From the NCBI RefSeq assembly GCF_010131535.1, contig NZ_WUBS01000001.1:439482-503481 (forward strand): a DNA stretch of 64,000 nt, read 5' to 3'. The stretch is from Acerihabitans arboris. Lineage in GTDB: Bacteria > Pseudomonadota > Gammaproteobacteria > Enterobacterales > Enterobacteriaceae. Shown here piece by piece: positions 37,506 to 48,190 of this stretch (positions within the stretch are counted from its first letter, which is position 1; each line of letters begins with the position of its first letter). The notes under the pieces were generated by a model. That model was not told the DNA's origin and ran no database searches. It worked only from the letters and a program-made list of their open reading frames with translations. The position numbers and the translations under genes were made by a program.

Positions 37506-37554
37506 TTGCCGGGGCCGACGATGGTTGCGCATGCAGGGATCGGGAATATCCGCG

Positions 37555-37986
37555 CTACAGCGGCTGGAGCACAATCAGCAGCACGCAGGCGACCAGCGCC
37601 ACCAGGATAAACGCGGCGGCATGGCCCAGGATGGCCGGGGCCTTGAGCTCGGCGCGTCCCAGGCTGCGGCGAAACGATCCCGACTGCATACCGTGCAGCG
37701 CCGATAGCGCCAGGACAAAGATCGCCTTCACGATTAACGACAGGGACGGCGGCCAGTTGCCCATCATGGTCAGCGCCAGGCCGGACAGCCAGGTGAGTAC
37801 CATGGCCGGCAGCGTGGCGGTTTGGTTAAAGCGCTGGATGGCGCTGAATATCCGCAGGCCGGGCGAAAGCTCGGCGACGGGCATTTTTTTCCAGGCGGCC
37901 ATGGCCACCGCCAGCAGCAGCATGCCGCCGATCCATACCGTTATCGCCACCAGGTGCAGCGATTTTACCAGCATAAAGGTCATCAT
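37555..37986 (-). CDS. CopD-like small membrane protein
   Basis: 143 residues with four hydrophobic helices. MLVKSLHLVAITVWIGGMLLLAV with its His and Trp-Ile-Gly-Gly pattern is the mark of the CopD/YtfB-like family of haem- or copper-related membrane proteins; a second His is in ALHGMQSG. Its start overlaps the preceding DUF3817 gene by 4 bp, so the two are coupled. Function not known. Confidence 0.75.
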   Translation of the reverse strand: MMTFMLVKSLHLVAITVWIGGMLLLAVAMAAWKKMPVAELSPGLRIFSAIQRFNQTATLPAMVLTWLSGLALTMMGNWPPSLSLIVKAIFVLALSALHGMQSGSFRRSLGRAELKAPAILGHAAAFILVALVACVLLIVLQPL

Positions 37987-38357
37987 ATCCGTTTCTCCTT
38001 GGCCGGCGCGTCATCCACACCCGGTCCGGCTGCACGCCGTTTGATCGTGCCCACGTTAAAAAATGTCCCGAAAGGGATAAACGCCAGGATCAGCAGCCGC
38101 GCCACCTGGGCTTTACGCCACATGCCGCCGGAAGCGGTGTTGATCACCATCCAGGCATAAAACAGGAAGGCCAGGCCGTGGATCGGCCCCATCATCGCGG
38201 TCACCTGTGGATAACCGGCGAGATGTTTTAGCGGCACGGCAACACACACCAGGATCGCCAGCGTGCTGCCCTCCACCAAAGAGGCGAGATGCAGGCGTTT
38301 TAACAGCGTAAGCTCCTGGCCGTCCAGCCCGGGCCGCCCTTGATCATTGATGGCCAC
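37983..38357 (-). CDS. DUF3817 membrane protein
   Basis: 124 residues, three predicted helices with the DUF3817 pattern: LKRLHLASLVEGSTLAILVCVAVPLKHLAGYP, then MGPIHGLAFLFYAWMV. Members are small bacterial membrane proteins without assigned role. Translationally coupled with the CopD-like gene. Confidence 0.8.
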   Translation of the reverse strand: MAINDQGRPGLDGQELTLLKRLHLASLVEGSTLAILVCVAVPLKHLAGYPQVTAMMGPIHGLAFLFYAWMVINTASGGMWRKAQVARLLILAFIPFGTFFNVGTIKRRAAGPGVDDAPAKEKRI

Positions 38358-38577
38358 ATTAGCCCTTATTGCCGCCGCGGCGGCGGTAGTTATGATAAAA
38401 GTAGGGTTATTCTAACTGCCGGGCGGAAAGGCGGCAAGCGGGCCGCGGTCAAAGCTGCCGGCGGCGGGAAGCCGGCCCCCGCGCGGGGTGATATGGCGTT
38501 TTATAGCGCGCCGGATGAACCAGGGCGGGCGACGGCGCGCCCTGACGATAACAGCCTGGGTGATTAACGCCGTCCGG

Positions 38578-39828
38578 TTATCCCGGGATTGGACGCGTTT
38601 CTTCCGACGGTTCGCCGCGTGTCGCCGCGCCGTCGGGCGGGCGGAACGCGGTGGCGTCGTAGGAGAATACCCAGTTGGCCTCCAGGCCGGATGCATTTGG
38701 GTTCATCATGGCCTTGAGCTTATAGCTGAAATCCCGCCTGAACTGCTGCCAGGGCGTGGGCAAATGATAGATTTTACCCCGTTCGCGCGCCGTGAGCTGG
38801 ACCCTGCTGGTGCGCGGCAACCGCTCCGCCTCGTATAACCGCAGCGCCTCGGGAATATCGCCGGCATTTGCCGCCAGTACGCAGGCCAGTACATAACCGT
38901 CCTCCATCGCCATCGCCGCGCCCTGGGCCAGGAAAGGCAGCATCGGATGCGCCGCATCGCCCAGCAGGGTGATACGTCCCCGCGACCAGTGGCGCATCGG
39001 ATCACGGTCGAACAATCCCCATTTCAGGACGTTTTGCGCGCAAGAGAGGATGCGCAGCAGCTCGGGATGCCACCCGCTAAAGGTGCGCATCAGCTCGTCG
39101 CGATTGCTGGGCAAATGCCAGGATGACTCCTGCCAGTCGGCGGCTTCGCTGACCGCGACGATGTTGAGCAGCCGACCGCCGCTGATGGCGTACGTCACCA
39201 CATGACCGTTTGGGCCCAGCCAGACGGCGGACACCGGACTGATAAAATCGGGACGCTCGCCAAGGGGGATGGAGGCGCGCCAGCAGATATGCCCGGTGAA
39301 GCGCGGCGCGTCGCCGCCGAACAGCGCGTCGCGTACCACCGAGTGGACGCCGTCGGCGCCCACGATCACGTCGGCCTCGAACTCTTGGCCATCATCAAAC
39401 CGCGCAACCGCCGCCTCGTCCTGGTTCAGCACCGCCATGCAGCGTGCGTTGTGGGTAATATGGCGCGGGTCGACAAGCCCCACCAGCATCGCCAGCAGAT
39501 CGGCCCGGTGCAAATGGTAAAATTCCGCGCCGAACAGCTGCGGACAAGCGTCGGACAGGGGGGTACGAAACTTCTCCCGCCCGGTGCGCCAGTTGCGCCC
39601 GACGATCGCCTGCGGCAGGTATCCCAACCGCTGAAGCTCGTCACCCAATCCCAGGGCCTTTAAGATTTTTACCGCGTTCGGCGTCATTTGCACGCCCGCC
39701 CCCACCTCTTTATATGCCGCTGTACGTTCAAACAGATGTGCTTCCATGCCCCGTTGCTGCAATGATGCGGTCAATGCAGCGCCACCGATACCTCCGCCGA
39801 TGACTCCTATACGAAGCTTACGATTCAT
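38578..39828 (-). CDS. FAD-dependent aromatic monooxygenase
   Basis: 416-residue single-component flavoprotein hydroxylase. N-terminal FAD motif GVIGGGIGGAALTASL, central DG motif GADGVHSVVRDAL, and C-terminal GD motif LLGDAAHPMLPFLAQGAAMAMED are intact. It is most like the 6-hydroxynicotinate 3-monooxygenase (NicC)/salicylate hydroxylase group; exact substrate is not deducible. No other catabolic genes for nicotinate or salicylate are nearby, and a separate transcript is likely. Confidence 0.82.
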   Translation of the reverse strand: MNRKLRIGVIGGGIGGAALTASLQQRGMEAHLFERTAAYKEVGAGVQMTPNAVKILKALGLGDELQRLGYLPQAIVGRNWRTGREKFRTPLSDACPQLFGAEFYHLHRADLLAMLVGLVDPRHITHNARCMAVLNQDEAAVARFDDGQEFEADVIVGADGVHSVVRDALFGGDAPRFTGHICWRASIPLGERPDFISPVSAVWLGPNGHVVTYAISGGRLLNIVAVSEAADWQESSWHLPSNRDELMRTFSGWHPELLRILSCAQNVLKWGLFDRDPMRHWSRGRITLLGDAAHPMLPFLAQGAAMAMEDGYVLACVLAANAGDIPEALRLYEAERLPRTSRVQLTARERGKIYHLPTPWQQFRRDFSYKLKAMMNPNASGLEANWVFSYDATAFRPPDGAATRGEPSEETRPIPG

Positions 39829-39886
39829 TCAGTTGACCTTTAGTGAATAAACGTTTGAAGAAAACTGCCTCACACCTTTTGTCGGA

Positions 39887-39924
39887 GCCTGCCCGCGAAC
39901 CGCCGTGGGTACCGGCGGGCAGGC
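39887..39924. repeat. Perfect 10-bp inverted repeat
   Basis: GCCTGCCCGC and GCGGGCAGGC pair perfectly around an 18-base spacer that itself contains partial symmetry. It lies in the 233-bp gap between the fucA stop and the monooxygenase start. It may stop fucA transcription, but no good T-run follows on the minus strand. Confidence 0.5.
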
Positions 39925-40061
39925 GCAGCACATGTCGGGAGGTTCAGGTAACGCCCGCCGCCGCGGCATATGGAGTGCTAATGTCAGTGTTGTTCACCAC
40001 CGCGGACGAAGCAATGGCCGGGGCGTTATAGACATATTGCTTATTATTTGATGAATAACGG

Positions 40062-40709
40062 CTAGTGATCCACGCGCAGGCCGTAGGTTTTAAATTTTTC
40101 CACCACCCGGAGTATCTCATCGTCGGGCAGCACCGGCACCGGATCGACAATCGGCAGCAATTTTAAATACAGCGCGGCCAACACTTCCACCTCATGGGCC
40201 AGCCACAGCGCCTTGGCCAGGTTCGCTTCCGCGGCGATCAGGCCATGATGCTGCAACAGGATGGCCTTGCGATGTTGTATCGCCGCCGCCACGTGCCCGG
40301 AAAGCGCCTGGCTGCCAAAGGTCGCATAAGGCGCGCAGGGAATATCATTCCCGCCGGCGGCGGCAATCATGTAATGGATCGCCGGGATCGGCCGGTTGAG
40401 GATCGACACGCCGGTACAGTTAACCGCATGGTTATGCACTACCGCGTTGGCGTCCGGCCTGGCGTGGTACACCGCCTGGTGGAAGCGCCATTCGCTGGAA
40501 GGGATTTTGTCCGTTTCGCCGTGCCCCTGGCCGTCGACAAACACGATGTGCTGCTCGGTAAGCAGCTCATAGGCAATGCCGGAAGGGGTAATCAGCATTC
40601 CGCCCTGGTGACGGACGCTGACATTGCCGGCAGTGCCCTGGTTCAATCCCAGGCGCGTCATTTCCAGGCAGGTGTCGATGATCGCGCGCGCTAAGGTCGT
40701 TCTTCCCAT
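40062..40709 (-). CDS. fucA: L-fuculose-1-phosphate aldolase FucA
   Basis: 215 residues, identical in length to E. coli FucA, from the ATG at 40709 (GAGGA upstream). Class II aldolase with catalytic Glu73 (SSEW) and zinc ligands His92, His94 and His155. It splits L-fuculose-1-phosphate to lactaldehyde and DHAP. Divergent from the fuc ABC-transporter/fucIKUR operon, as fucA is divergent from fucPIKUR in E. coli. A frame extension to 40853 lacks similarity. Confidence 0.96.
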   Translation of the reverse strand: MGRTTLARAIIDTCLEMTRLGLNQGTAGNVSVRHQGGMLITPSGIAYELLTEQHIVFVDGQGHGETDKIPSSEWRFHQAVYHARPDANAVVHNHAVNCTGVSILNRPIPAIHYMIAAAGGNDIPCAPYATFGSQALSGHVAAAIQHRKAILLQHHGLIAAEANLAKALWLAHEVEVLAALYLKLLPIVDPVPVLPDDEILRVVEKFKTYGLRVDH

Positions 40710-40975
40710 GGTTATTCCTCGCATTGATATTTTGCCGGGCGCCAATGCGCATCGGCACAATTTACCCGCACAATAATTAACTGGCCGACTCACGCCGCCG
40801 CCAAATAGCGTTATATATGTGACGTAATCGACAATATTTTGCTGGGCGCGCAATTTTAAAGCAGATTACATATGTTAATGATTGCCCGTTTTTTTAATAA
40901 ACCGCTCATACGGTCATTTATCCACGTTTATTTTTTTCCGCTGGGATAAAAAACACTTTAATAATCCCCTTTTTT

Positions 40976-40991
40976 AGTGACTAACTTCACA
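40976..40991. promoter_or_regulatory. CRP-like site in the fucA/fuc operon gap
   Basis: AGTGACTAACTTCACA matches the TGTGA-N6-TCACA core in 9 of 10 positions. A weaker TGTGACGTAATCGACA is at 40818-40833. The gap 40710-41305 (596 bp) is AT-rich with no gene; both promoters should lie here. Confidence 0.6.
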
Positions 40992-41240
40992 ATTTATTTA
41001 CATAACCGGCTATATGCCATGGCGACGATAGGTTTTTAATTTCAGCTGTCTTAGATTTTTTCCAGCGGCGGTATTTTGCCTCAAACAATGTTGTCACCCT
41101 GCGCCGGGGTGTTAACCCTGCGAACGCCGGGAAGACACATGAATAAATAAACATAATTATTATACACTTGCCTTTACAAGCCCGATCGCCATCACAAAAA
41201 ACGCATAAAGCCTTTGTATTATTTCCAGGCGTTTCATAAA

Positions 41241-41260
41241 TAGCTAACTCGAGTTAGCTA
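41241..41260. promoter_or_regulatory. 20-bp perfect palindrome before the fuc ABC operon
   Basis: TAGCTAACTCGAGTTAGCTA is perfectly symmetric, 45 bp upstream of the ATPase ATG. No T-run follows; it is better read as a regulator binding site than a terminator. The DeoR-type FucR is the obvious local candidate but LacI-type operators also look like this. Confidence 0.6.
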
Positions 41261-41305
41261 AAAGATAAAACCACCTTTTGTAGTACGTTTTTATCCGGAG
41301 GCAAC

Positions 41306-42805
41306 ATGTCTGAAGCGTTATTAACCATGAAGCATGTTACGAAACGATTTCCCGGCGTCCTGGCCCTGGACAACGTTAATTTCGATTTAAATCGCGGGGA
41401 AGTCCACGCGCTGTTGGGAGAAAACGGCGCGGGTAAGTCCACATTGATGAAAATTTTATCCGGCGTCTATTCCTGCGATGAAGGCCAGATAGTACTGGAG
41501 GGCCGACCGGTGACCATCAGCAGCCCAATCCAGGCGGGCGCCCTGGGCATTGCCATTATTCATCAGGAATTCAACTTATTTCCCGATTTAACCGTTGAGC
41601 AAAATATTTATATTGGCCGGGAATACCATAAACGCCATAAATGGATTCTGGATGAAACCGCCCAGCGGCAGGCGGTGCTGGATATCCTGGCAATGTTAAA
41701 CCTGAACATCGATCCGACGCGTCGCATCAGCCAATTAACCGTGGCGCAGCAGCAGATGGTGGAAATTGCCAAAGCGCTGTCGGTCAACGCCAAAATCCTG
41801 ATTATGGACGAGCCCACGGCGGCCCTGACCGAGAGCGAAATCGACAGTCTGTTCAAGGTTATCGAACTGCTGAAGTCGCAAGGGGTGGCCATCGTTTATA
41901 TCTCCCACCGGCTTGAGGAACTGGCCCTTATCGCCGACCGGGCAACGGTGATGCGCGACGGCAAATATATCGCCACCGTCGACTACACCAGGGTGCGCAT
42001 CGAGCAGCTGATCGCCATGATGGTGGGACGGGATTTGGGCGATATCTATCCTGCCAGGGCGGCAACGCCGGGCGACGAGGTGGTGCTGGGGGTACGTAAC
42101 CTCGGGCGCCGGGGCGTGCTGAGCGATATCACCTTTGAGCTGCGCAAAGGCGAAATCCTCGGCATCGCCGGGCTGATGGGCGCCGGCAGGACCGAGGTGG
42201 CGCGGGCGCTGTTCGGCGCCGATCCCATGGACTGCGGCGAAATCAGCCTGTCCGGCCGTGATGTCACCATTAATAGCGTACATGGCGCCATTGCCCTGGG
42301 CATCGGCTACCTGACCGAAGATCGCAAAAAGGACGGCCTGGCGCTGGGGCTGTCCGTCGGCACCAATATCATGCTGAGCAGCTACCGGCAGTATGCCAAC
42401 CGGTGGGGAATAATCGACGATAAACGTTGTAATTCCGTAAGTGAAAGCCTGCGCCGCCAGTTACGCATTAAAACTCCCGACTTGGAACAGTTGGCGGTTA
42501 ATTTAAGCGGCGGCAATCAGCAAAAAATAATTATCGCCAAATGGCTTTGCAAGAATTCGGAAATATTGATTTTTGATGAACCAACCCGGGGCATCGACGT
42601 GGGCGCCAAGCTCGAAATATACGATCTGATGAATCAACTTACGGCGGAAGGTAAATCCATCATCATGATTTCATCTGAATTACCGGAGATCCTGGGCATG
42701 TGCGACAGGATATTGATAATGCGGCAGGGACGTATTACCGCCGAGCTGTCATCCGCGCAGGCTAATCAGGAAAACATCATGAAATATGCGACGCTGGAGG
42801 GATAG
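41306..42805 (+). CDS. Sugar ABC transporter ATPase (RbsA type), probably L-fucose
   Basis: 499 residues with two ABC domains, as in RbsA/XylG: Walker A GENGAGKST, LTVAQQQMVEIAKAL, ILIMDEPTAALTE; second half GLMGAGRTE and [36 protein letters not shown]. First gene of an operon that continues through permease, binding protein, fucI, fucK, fucU and fucR; substrate fucose is inferred from this. Confidence 0.9.
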   Translation: MSEALLTMKHVTKRFPGVLALDNVNFDLNRGEVHALLGENGAGKSTLMKILSGVYSCDEGQIVLEGRPVTISSPIQAGALGIAIIHQEFNLFPDLTVEQNIYIGREYHKRHKWILDETAQRQAVLDILAMLNLNIDPTRRISQLTVAQQQMVEIAKALSVNAKILIMDEPTAALTESEIDSLFKVIELLKSQGVAIVYISHRLEELALIADRATVMRDGKYIATVDYTRVRIEQLIAMMVGRDLGDIYPARAATPGDEVVLGVRNLGRRGVLSDITFELRKGEILGIAGLMGAGRTEVARALFGADPMDCGEISLSGRDVTINSVHGAIALGIGYLTEDRKKDGLALGLSVGTNIMLSSYRQYANRWGIIDDKRCNSVSESLRRQLRIKTPDLEQLAVNLSGGNQQKIIIAKWLCKNSEILIFDEPTRGIDVGAKLEIYDLMNQLTAEGKSIIMISSELPEILGMCDRILIMRQGRITAELSSAQANQENIMKYATLEG

Positions 42806-42808
42806 ATT

Positions 42809-43789
42809 ATGCTGGGCATAACCAAACATTTACAGACTGGCTCCAATAAAAAAATGAGCAATAAAGCGTTGCTGATGCGTTTTGCACCGCTGCTGAGCTT
42901 GATCCTGCTGATGATATTTTTTAGCCTCGGTTCGCCGTTTTTCCTTAATACCGAAAACCTGATGACCATCGCTTTGCAAACCTCGGTGATCGGCATTATG
43001 GCCATCGGCGTCACCTACGTCATCATTACCTCCGGCATCGATTTGTCGCTGGGATCGGTGGTGGCCTTTTCCGGGGTGGCGATAGGCCTGGCCGCCGCCG
43101 CCGGACTGCCGCTGGCGCTGTGTATCCTGAGCGGGGTGCTGGGCGGCTGGCTCTGTGGTTACATCAATGGTTTGCTGGTGGCCAGGGCGGCCATTCCCCC
43201 CTTTATCGCCACGCTCGGACTGATGATGTCGGTGCGCGGCGTCAATATGGTGCTGACCGACGGCCGCGCCATTTATTTCTCGCAATATCCCGGTTTTAAA
43301 ACGCTGGCCCAGGGCAAGCTGTTTGATTTCCTGCCCTACCCGGTGATCTATCTGGTGGTATTGGCGGCCATCGCCGCCTATATCCTGAAAAGAACCGTGA
43401 TCGGCCGATATATCTACGCCATCGGCAGCAATGAGGACGCCGCGCATCTGTCGGGCATTAAAGTCAGAAAAGTCAAAGTCTTCGTTTATATGTTCTGCGG
43501 CATCTTAACCGGCATCGCCGGGGTGGTGTTGGCGTCACGGCTGAATTCCGGGCAACCGACGGTGGGGGTGGGTTATGAGCTTGAGGCCATCGCCGCGGTG
43601 GTTATCGGCGGCACCAGCCTAATGGGCGGCATCGGCACCATCGGCGGCACCATTATCGGCGCCTTTATCATGAGCGTGCTGAAAAACGGATTGAATTTAA
43701 TGGGCGTATCGCAATTCTGGCAAATGGTTGCGATGGGCATGGTCGTGATCGCGGCGGTGTACCTGGATACGCTGCGTAAAAAAATCTGA
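42809..43789 (+). CDS. Sugar ABC transporter permease (RbsC type)
   Basis: 326 residues, about nine or ten helices, with the family motifs GVTYVIITSGIDLSLGSVVAF and LEAIAAVVIGGTSLMGGIGTIGGTIIGAF. It starts 3 bp after the ATPase stop. Pairs with the neighbouring ATPase and binding protein, presumably for L-fucose. Confidence 0.9.
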   Translation: MLGITKHLQTGSNKKMSNKALLMRFAPLLSLILLMIFFSLGSPFFLNTENLMTIALQTSVIGIMAIGVTYVIITSGIDLSLGSVVAFSGVAIGLAAAAGLPLALCILSGVLGGWLCGYINGLLVARAAIPPFIATLGLMMSVRGVNMVLTDGRAIYFSQYPGFKTLAQGKLFDFLPYPVIYLVVLAAIAAYILKRTVIGRYIYAIGSNEDAAHLSGIKVRKVKVFVYMFCGILTGIAGVVLASRLNSGQPTVGVGYELEAIAAVVIGGTSLMGGIGTIGGTIIGAFIMSVLKNGLNLMGVSQFWQMVAMGMVVIAAVYLDTLRKKI

Positions 43790-43842
43790 TTCACCGACGT
43801 CACCGTTACCTGGACTGTATAAAAATAACTTCGGAGGTTGTC

Positions 43843-44802
43843 ATGATGAAATTAATCAGGCTGTGCGGCATTGCGCTGATAACGATATACGGCGCGGGCA
43901 GCGCCTGGGCCGCCAATAACCAGATCTATATTCCAGTGGTCAGCAAGGGCTATCAACATGAATTTTTCCAGACGGTAAAACTGGGTTCGGAGGCGGCGGC
44001 AAAAGAATTAGCGATTAAAACCAGTTTTGTCGGTCCGTCCGACGAAACGCAAATCGCCGAACAAATCCAGCTGATGGAAAATACCATGACGCGCCAGCCC
44101 AGCGGTATTTTGCTGGCGGCCCTGGACGCCAATGCGCTGGTGCCGCTGGTGGAAATGGCGCACAGCAAAAAAATCGCCGTGGCCACCTTTGACTCGGGCG
44201 TCAATTCCGATATCCCGGTGAGTTTTGTCGCGACCAATAACGTCAAGGCGGGATCCGCGGCGGCGGACGCCCTGGCTAAAGAGGTGGGCGGCCAGGGCAA
44301 GGTCGGCATTATCGCCCATGTGGCCGGCACCACGTCGGCGATAGAGCGCACCGAGGGCTTCACCAAGACCATCAAGGAGAAATACCCCGATATAACCCTG
44401 CTGCCGGTGCAATACAGCGACGGCGATCCGCAGAAAGCCATGGATAAAACCATCGACATGGTGCAGGCCAACCCCGATTTGGCGGGCATCTACGCCACCA
44501 ACGAGGGATCGACGCTCGGCGTGGCCAACGCCATAGACAGCCTGAGCCTGGCCGGCAAGGTCAAGGTGATCGGCTTCGACAGCACCGAGGCGATCATCGG
44601 TTTCCTCAAATCCAATACCCTGCAGGGCTTTATCGTGCAGGACGCTTACCAGATAGGTTACCAGGGCATCAAGACCCTCGATAGCTACCTGAAGGGGCAG
44701 AAGGTGGCGAAAGTCATCGACATCCCGGTGAAGTTCGTCACCCAAAGCAATCTTAACGATCCGGCAATCCAGAAATTGCTCTATCCGTTCGGCAAAAAAT
44801 AG
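43843..44802 (+). CDS. Periplasmic sugar-binding protein (RbsB type)
   Basis: 319 residues: signal peptide ending AWA-AN, then an RbsB-like binding protein (YIPVVSKGYQHEFFQTVKLG, DANALVPLVEMA, VGIIAHVAGTTSAIERTEGF, IYATNEGSTLGVANAI, VIGFDSTEAIIGFL). GGAGG precedes the ATG. It gives the uptake system its specificity; proximity to fucI points to L-fucose, although another 6-deoxysugar is possible. Confidence 0.9.
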   Translation: MMKLIRLCGIALITIYGAGSAWAANNQIYIPVVSKGYQHEFFQTVKLGSEAAAKELAIKTSFVGPSDETQIAEQIQLMENTMTRQPSGILLAALDANALVPLVEMAHSKKIAVATFDSGVNSDIPVSFVATNNVKAGSAAADALAKEVGGQGKVGIIAHVAGTTSAIERTEGFTKTIKEKYPDITLLPVQYSDGDPQKAMDKTIDMVQANPDLAGIYATNEGSTLGVANAIDSLSLAGKVKVIGFDSTEAIIGFLKSNTLQGFIVQDAYQIGYQGIKTLDSYLKGQKVAKVIDIPVKFVTQSNLNDPAIQKLLYPFGKK

Positions 44803-44826
44803 CCGCCACCACCAGAAGGAATCGCT

Positions 44827-46626
44827 ATGAGCAGCACATCAGTTTCACCACGCAGGCACGACGATATGCGGGCAATCGGCATTCGTCCGGTGATCGACGG
44901 TCGCCGCCTGGGCATCCGCGAATCGCTGGAGGAGCAAACCATGAATATGGCGCGCGCCACCGCCGCCTTGTTAACCGCTTCCCTGCGTTACCCGAACGGC
45001 GAGCCGGTGGAGTGCGTGATTGCCGACACCTGCATTGCCGGGATGGCGGAATCCGCCGCGTGCGAGCGCAAATTCAGCGGCCGCAACATCGGCCTGACCA
45101 TTACCGTGACGCCCTGCTGGTGCTACGGCAGCGAAACCATCGATATGGACCCCTTCCGCCCGAAGGCCATTTGGGGCTTTAACGGCACCGAGCGGCCCGG
45201 CGCGGTGTACCTGGCCGCCGCGCTGGCCGGCCATAACCAAAAGGGCCTGCCGGCGTTCGCCATCTACGGCCATGACGTGCAGGACGGCGGCGACGACGGT
45301 ATTCCCGACGACGTACGGCAAAAACTGCTGCGCTTCGCCCGCGCCGGCATTGCGGCGGCCTCCCTGCGGGGCAAAAGCTACCTCTCGATCGGCGGCGTCG
45401 CCATGGGCATCGCCGGCTCCATCGTGGATCACGACTTTTTTGAATCCTGGCTGGGCATGAAGGTCCAGACGGTGGATATGACCGAACTGCGCCGCCGGAT
45501 GGATCAGCGCATTTATGATGAGGATGAACTGGCGCTGGCGCTGGCCTGGGCGGATGACGCTTTCCGTTTCGGCCAGGACAAGAACGCGCGGCGGTATCGC
45601 CGCACCGCCGAACAAAGCCGGGCGGTCCTGCGCGACAGCCTGCTGATGGCCATGTGTATCCGCGACATGATGCAGGGCAGCGATAAGGTGGCGGCCAAAG
45701 GGTTTATCGAGGAGTCGCTGGGGTATAACGCCATAGCCGCCGGCTTCCAGGGACAGCGGCACTGGACCGATCAATATCCCAATGGCGATACCGCCGAGGC
45801 GTTGCTCAACAGTTCGTTCGACTGGAACGGGGTGCGCGAGCCGCTGGTGGTGGCGACGGAGAACGATAGCCTGAACGCCGCCGCCATGCTGTTCGGCCGC
45901 GCCCTGACCGGCACCGCGCAGATATTTGCCGACGTGCGCACCTACTGGTCGCCGCAGGCGGTGGAACGCGTCACCGGCCACCGGCTTGAAGGCCGGGCCG
46001 CCGGGGGCATCGTTCATCTGATCAACTCCGGTTCGGCGGCGCTGGACGGCACCTGTCGCCATACCGACGCCCGGGGCGACCCCACCATCAAACCCCATTG
46101 GGAAGTCACCGAGGAGGATACGCGGGCCTGCCTGGCGGCCACCGAGTGGTGTCCGGCCATTCATGAGTATTTTCGCGGCGGCGGTTATTCGTCATGCTTT
46201 TTAAGCCGGGGCGGCGTGCCGTTCACCATGACGCGCGTCAATATGATCAGGGGCGTGGGACCGGTGCTGCAAATCGCCGAAGGCTGGAGCGTGGATTTGC
46301 CGGCTGAAGTTCACGATACCCTGAACCAGCGCACCGACTCCACCTGGCCGACCACCTGGTTCGCGCCAAGGCTGACCGGCGAGGGGCCGTTTCGCGACGT
46401 GTATTCGGTCATGGCCAACTGGGGCGCCAACCACGGTGTGCTGACGGTCGGCCATGTGGGCGCGGATTTTATTACCCTAGCGGCGATGCTGCGCATCCCG
46501 GTGTGCATGCACAACGTGGCGCAAGAGGATATCTACCGCCCCTCCGCCTGGGCCGCCCACGGCATGGACCCGGAAGGACAGGATTACCGCGCCTGCGCTA
46601 ACTACGGCGCGTTATATAAAAAATAA
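44827..46626 (+). CDS. fucI: L-fucose isomerase FucI
   Basis: 599 residues, slightly longer than E. coli FucI because of a short N-terminal extension before [22 protein letters not shown]. Other shared stretches are [48 protein letters not shown] and [19 protein letters not shown]. It is a Mn-dependent hexamer that converts L-fucose to L-fuculose. An internal ATG at residue 14 is a possible start. Confidence 0.95.
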   Translation: MSSTSVSPRRHDDMRAIGIRPVIDGRRLGIRESLEEQTMNMARATAALLTASLRYPNGEPVECVIADTCIAGMAESAACERKFSGRNIGLTITVTPCWCYGSETIDMDPFRPKAIWGFNGTERPGAVYLAAALAGHNQKGLPAFAIYGHDVQDGGDDGIPDDVRQKLLRFARAGIAAASLRGKSYLSIGGVAMGIAGSIVDHDFFESWLGMKVQTVDMTELRRRMDQRIYDEDELALALAWADDAFRFGQDKNARRYRRTAEQSRAVLRDSLLMAMCIRDMMQGSDKVAAKGFIEESLGYNAIAAGFQGQRHWTDQYPNGDTAEALLNSSFDWNGVREPLVVATENDSLNAAAMLFGRALTGTAQIFADVRTYWSPQAVERVTGHRLEGRAAGGIVHLINSGSAALDGTCRHTDARGDPTIKPHWEVTEEDTRACLAATEWCPAIHEYFRGGGYSSCFLSRGGVPFTMTRVNMIRGVGPVLQIAEGWSVDLPAEVHDTLNQRTDSTWPTTWFAPRLTGEGPFRDVYSVMANWGANHGVLTVGHVGADFITLAAMLRIPVCMHNVAQEDIYRPSAWAAHGMDPEGQDYRACANYGALYKK

Positions 46627-46711
46627 ATCCGGCGGTGCGCGGCCGCATTCCCCCGCCGTTCGCGGGATTGCCGGCCGCGCGGCGCGCCCTTGACGCGAAT
46701 CGGGAGCTCAC

Positions 46712-48190
46712 ATGAGCCAAGACGTGGTTATCGTGCTGGACTGCGGCGCCACCAATATACGGGCGATCGCCATCGCCCCGGACGGCCGGGTGGTCGCCAA
46801 GGCCCTCACCCCGAACGCCAGCCTGCCCGCAGCCGAAAACCCGGACTGGCAAATCTGGTCGCTGGACAAAATCATGGACGGCTTCGGCCGCTGCGCCCGC
46901 CGCCTGACGACCGAACTGTCGTCCTGCCGGGTGCGCGGGCTGGCCGTCACCACCTTTGGCGTCGACGGCGCGCTGGTGGACCCGCAGGGCGGATTGCTCT
47001 ATCCGGTCATCAGTTGGAAATGTCCGCGCACCGCGCTGGTGATGGCTGATATCGCCCGCTATATCGCCCCGGCGGAATTGCAGGGCATCTCCGGCATCGG
47101 CCAGTTCAGTTTCAATACCCTGTACAAGCTTATCTGGCTAAAACAACATCACCCCGCGCTGCTGGCAAAGGCCCGCGCCTGGCTGTTTATCTCATCGCTT
47201 ATCAACCATCGGCTGACCGGCGCGTTTACCACCGATCGCACCATGGCCGGCACCAGCCAGCTGCTGGATGTCAGGCGCGAACGCTTCAGCGAGCGGATAT
47301 TAGGCGCCATCGGCCTGGATGCCGCGCTGTTTCCACCGCTGGTGAACGCCGGCGATACCATCGGTGCGCTGCTGCCCGCGGCGGCGGCAATGCTTGGCCT
47401 GCCGGCCGGGCTGCCGGTGATCGCCGCCGGGCATGATACGCAGTTTGCCCTGTTCGGTTCCGGGGCGGAGCTAAACCAGCCGGTGCTATCATCCGGCACC
47501 TGGGAAATACTGATGGTGCGTACCCGGCGGGTGGATACCGGATTATTGCCGGACATTGCCGGCTCCACCTGCGAGCTGGACAGCTGCGCCGGCTTATTCA
47601 ATCCCGGCCTGCAATGGCTGGCGTCCGGAGTGCTGGAATGGGTGCGCGAACTGTGCTGGCCGGCTACGCCGCCCGGCGAGGTCTACCGGGATATGATGCG
47701 CGAGGCGCGGGAAGTGCCGCCGGGCGCCGACGGCGTCAGGATGCGCGGTTCATTGCTGGCGAGCGGGTCGGGGCTGGCAAGCTGGCATGGCCTCTCGCTG
47801 ACCGCCCGGCGCGGGCATATTTATCGTGCCGCGCTGGAAGGGCTGGCCGTTACCCTGCGCGACAACCTGGCGTTATTGCAGCAAATCGGCGGTTTCACCG
47901 TCAGCGAACTGACGCTGGTGGGCGGCGGCGGACGCAACGCGCTGTGGAATCAAATCAAGGCCGACCTGCTCAATATGCCAATCAAGGTGATGAATGAAGC
48001 GGAAACCACGGTACTGGGCGCCTCGATGTTTATCTGGAGCGGCGTCGGCTATTTTCCTTCCCCCGGCCATGCCCGCGGCCAGGTCGCCTATCAATATCAA
48101 TGGTTCAGGCCTGGCGGCGACTATGCCGGCGTTCAGTTGGCGCCGCCGCCCGGGCCATTATCCCCCCAACCTGGAGATCGTTTATGCTGA
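46712..48190 (+). CDS. fucK: L-fuculokinase FucK
   Basis: 492-residue FGGY kinase, N-terminal [17 protein letters not shown], then [20 protein letters not shown] and [19 protein letters not shown]. It phosphorylates L-fuculose for FucA. Its 3' end overlaps the fucU start by 7 bp. Confidence 0.95.
   Translation: MSQDVVIVLDCGATNIRAIAIAPDGRVVAKALTPNASLPAAENPDWQIWSLDKIMDGFGRCARRLTTELSSCRVRGLAVTTFGVDGALVDPQGGLLYPVISWKCPRTALVMADIARYIAPAELQGISGIGQFSFNTLYKLIWLKQHHPALLAKARAWLFISSLINHRLTGAFTTDRTMAGTSQLLDVRRERFSERILGAIGLDAALFPPLVNAGDTIGALLPAAAAMLGLPAGLPVIAAGHDTQFALFGSGAELNQPVLSSGTWEILMVRTRRVDTGLLPDIAGSTCELDSCAGLFNPGLQWLASGVLEWVRELCWPATPPGEVYRDMMREAREVPPGADGVRMRGSLLASGSGLASWHGLSLTARRGHIYRAALEGLAVTLRDNLALLQQIGGFTVSELTLVGGGGRNALWNQIKADLLNMPIKVMNEAETTVLGASMFIWSGVGYFPSPGHARGQVAYQYQWFRPGGDYAGVQLAPPPGPLSPQPGDRLC

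Noticed and set aside
39843..40031. 62-codon plus-strand frame in the fucA/monooxygenase gap
   Set aside because: Spans the GC hairpin and has no ribosome site or conserved sequence; treated as noncoding.
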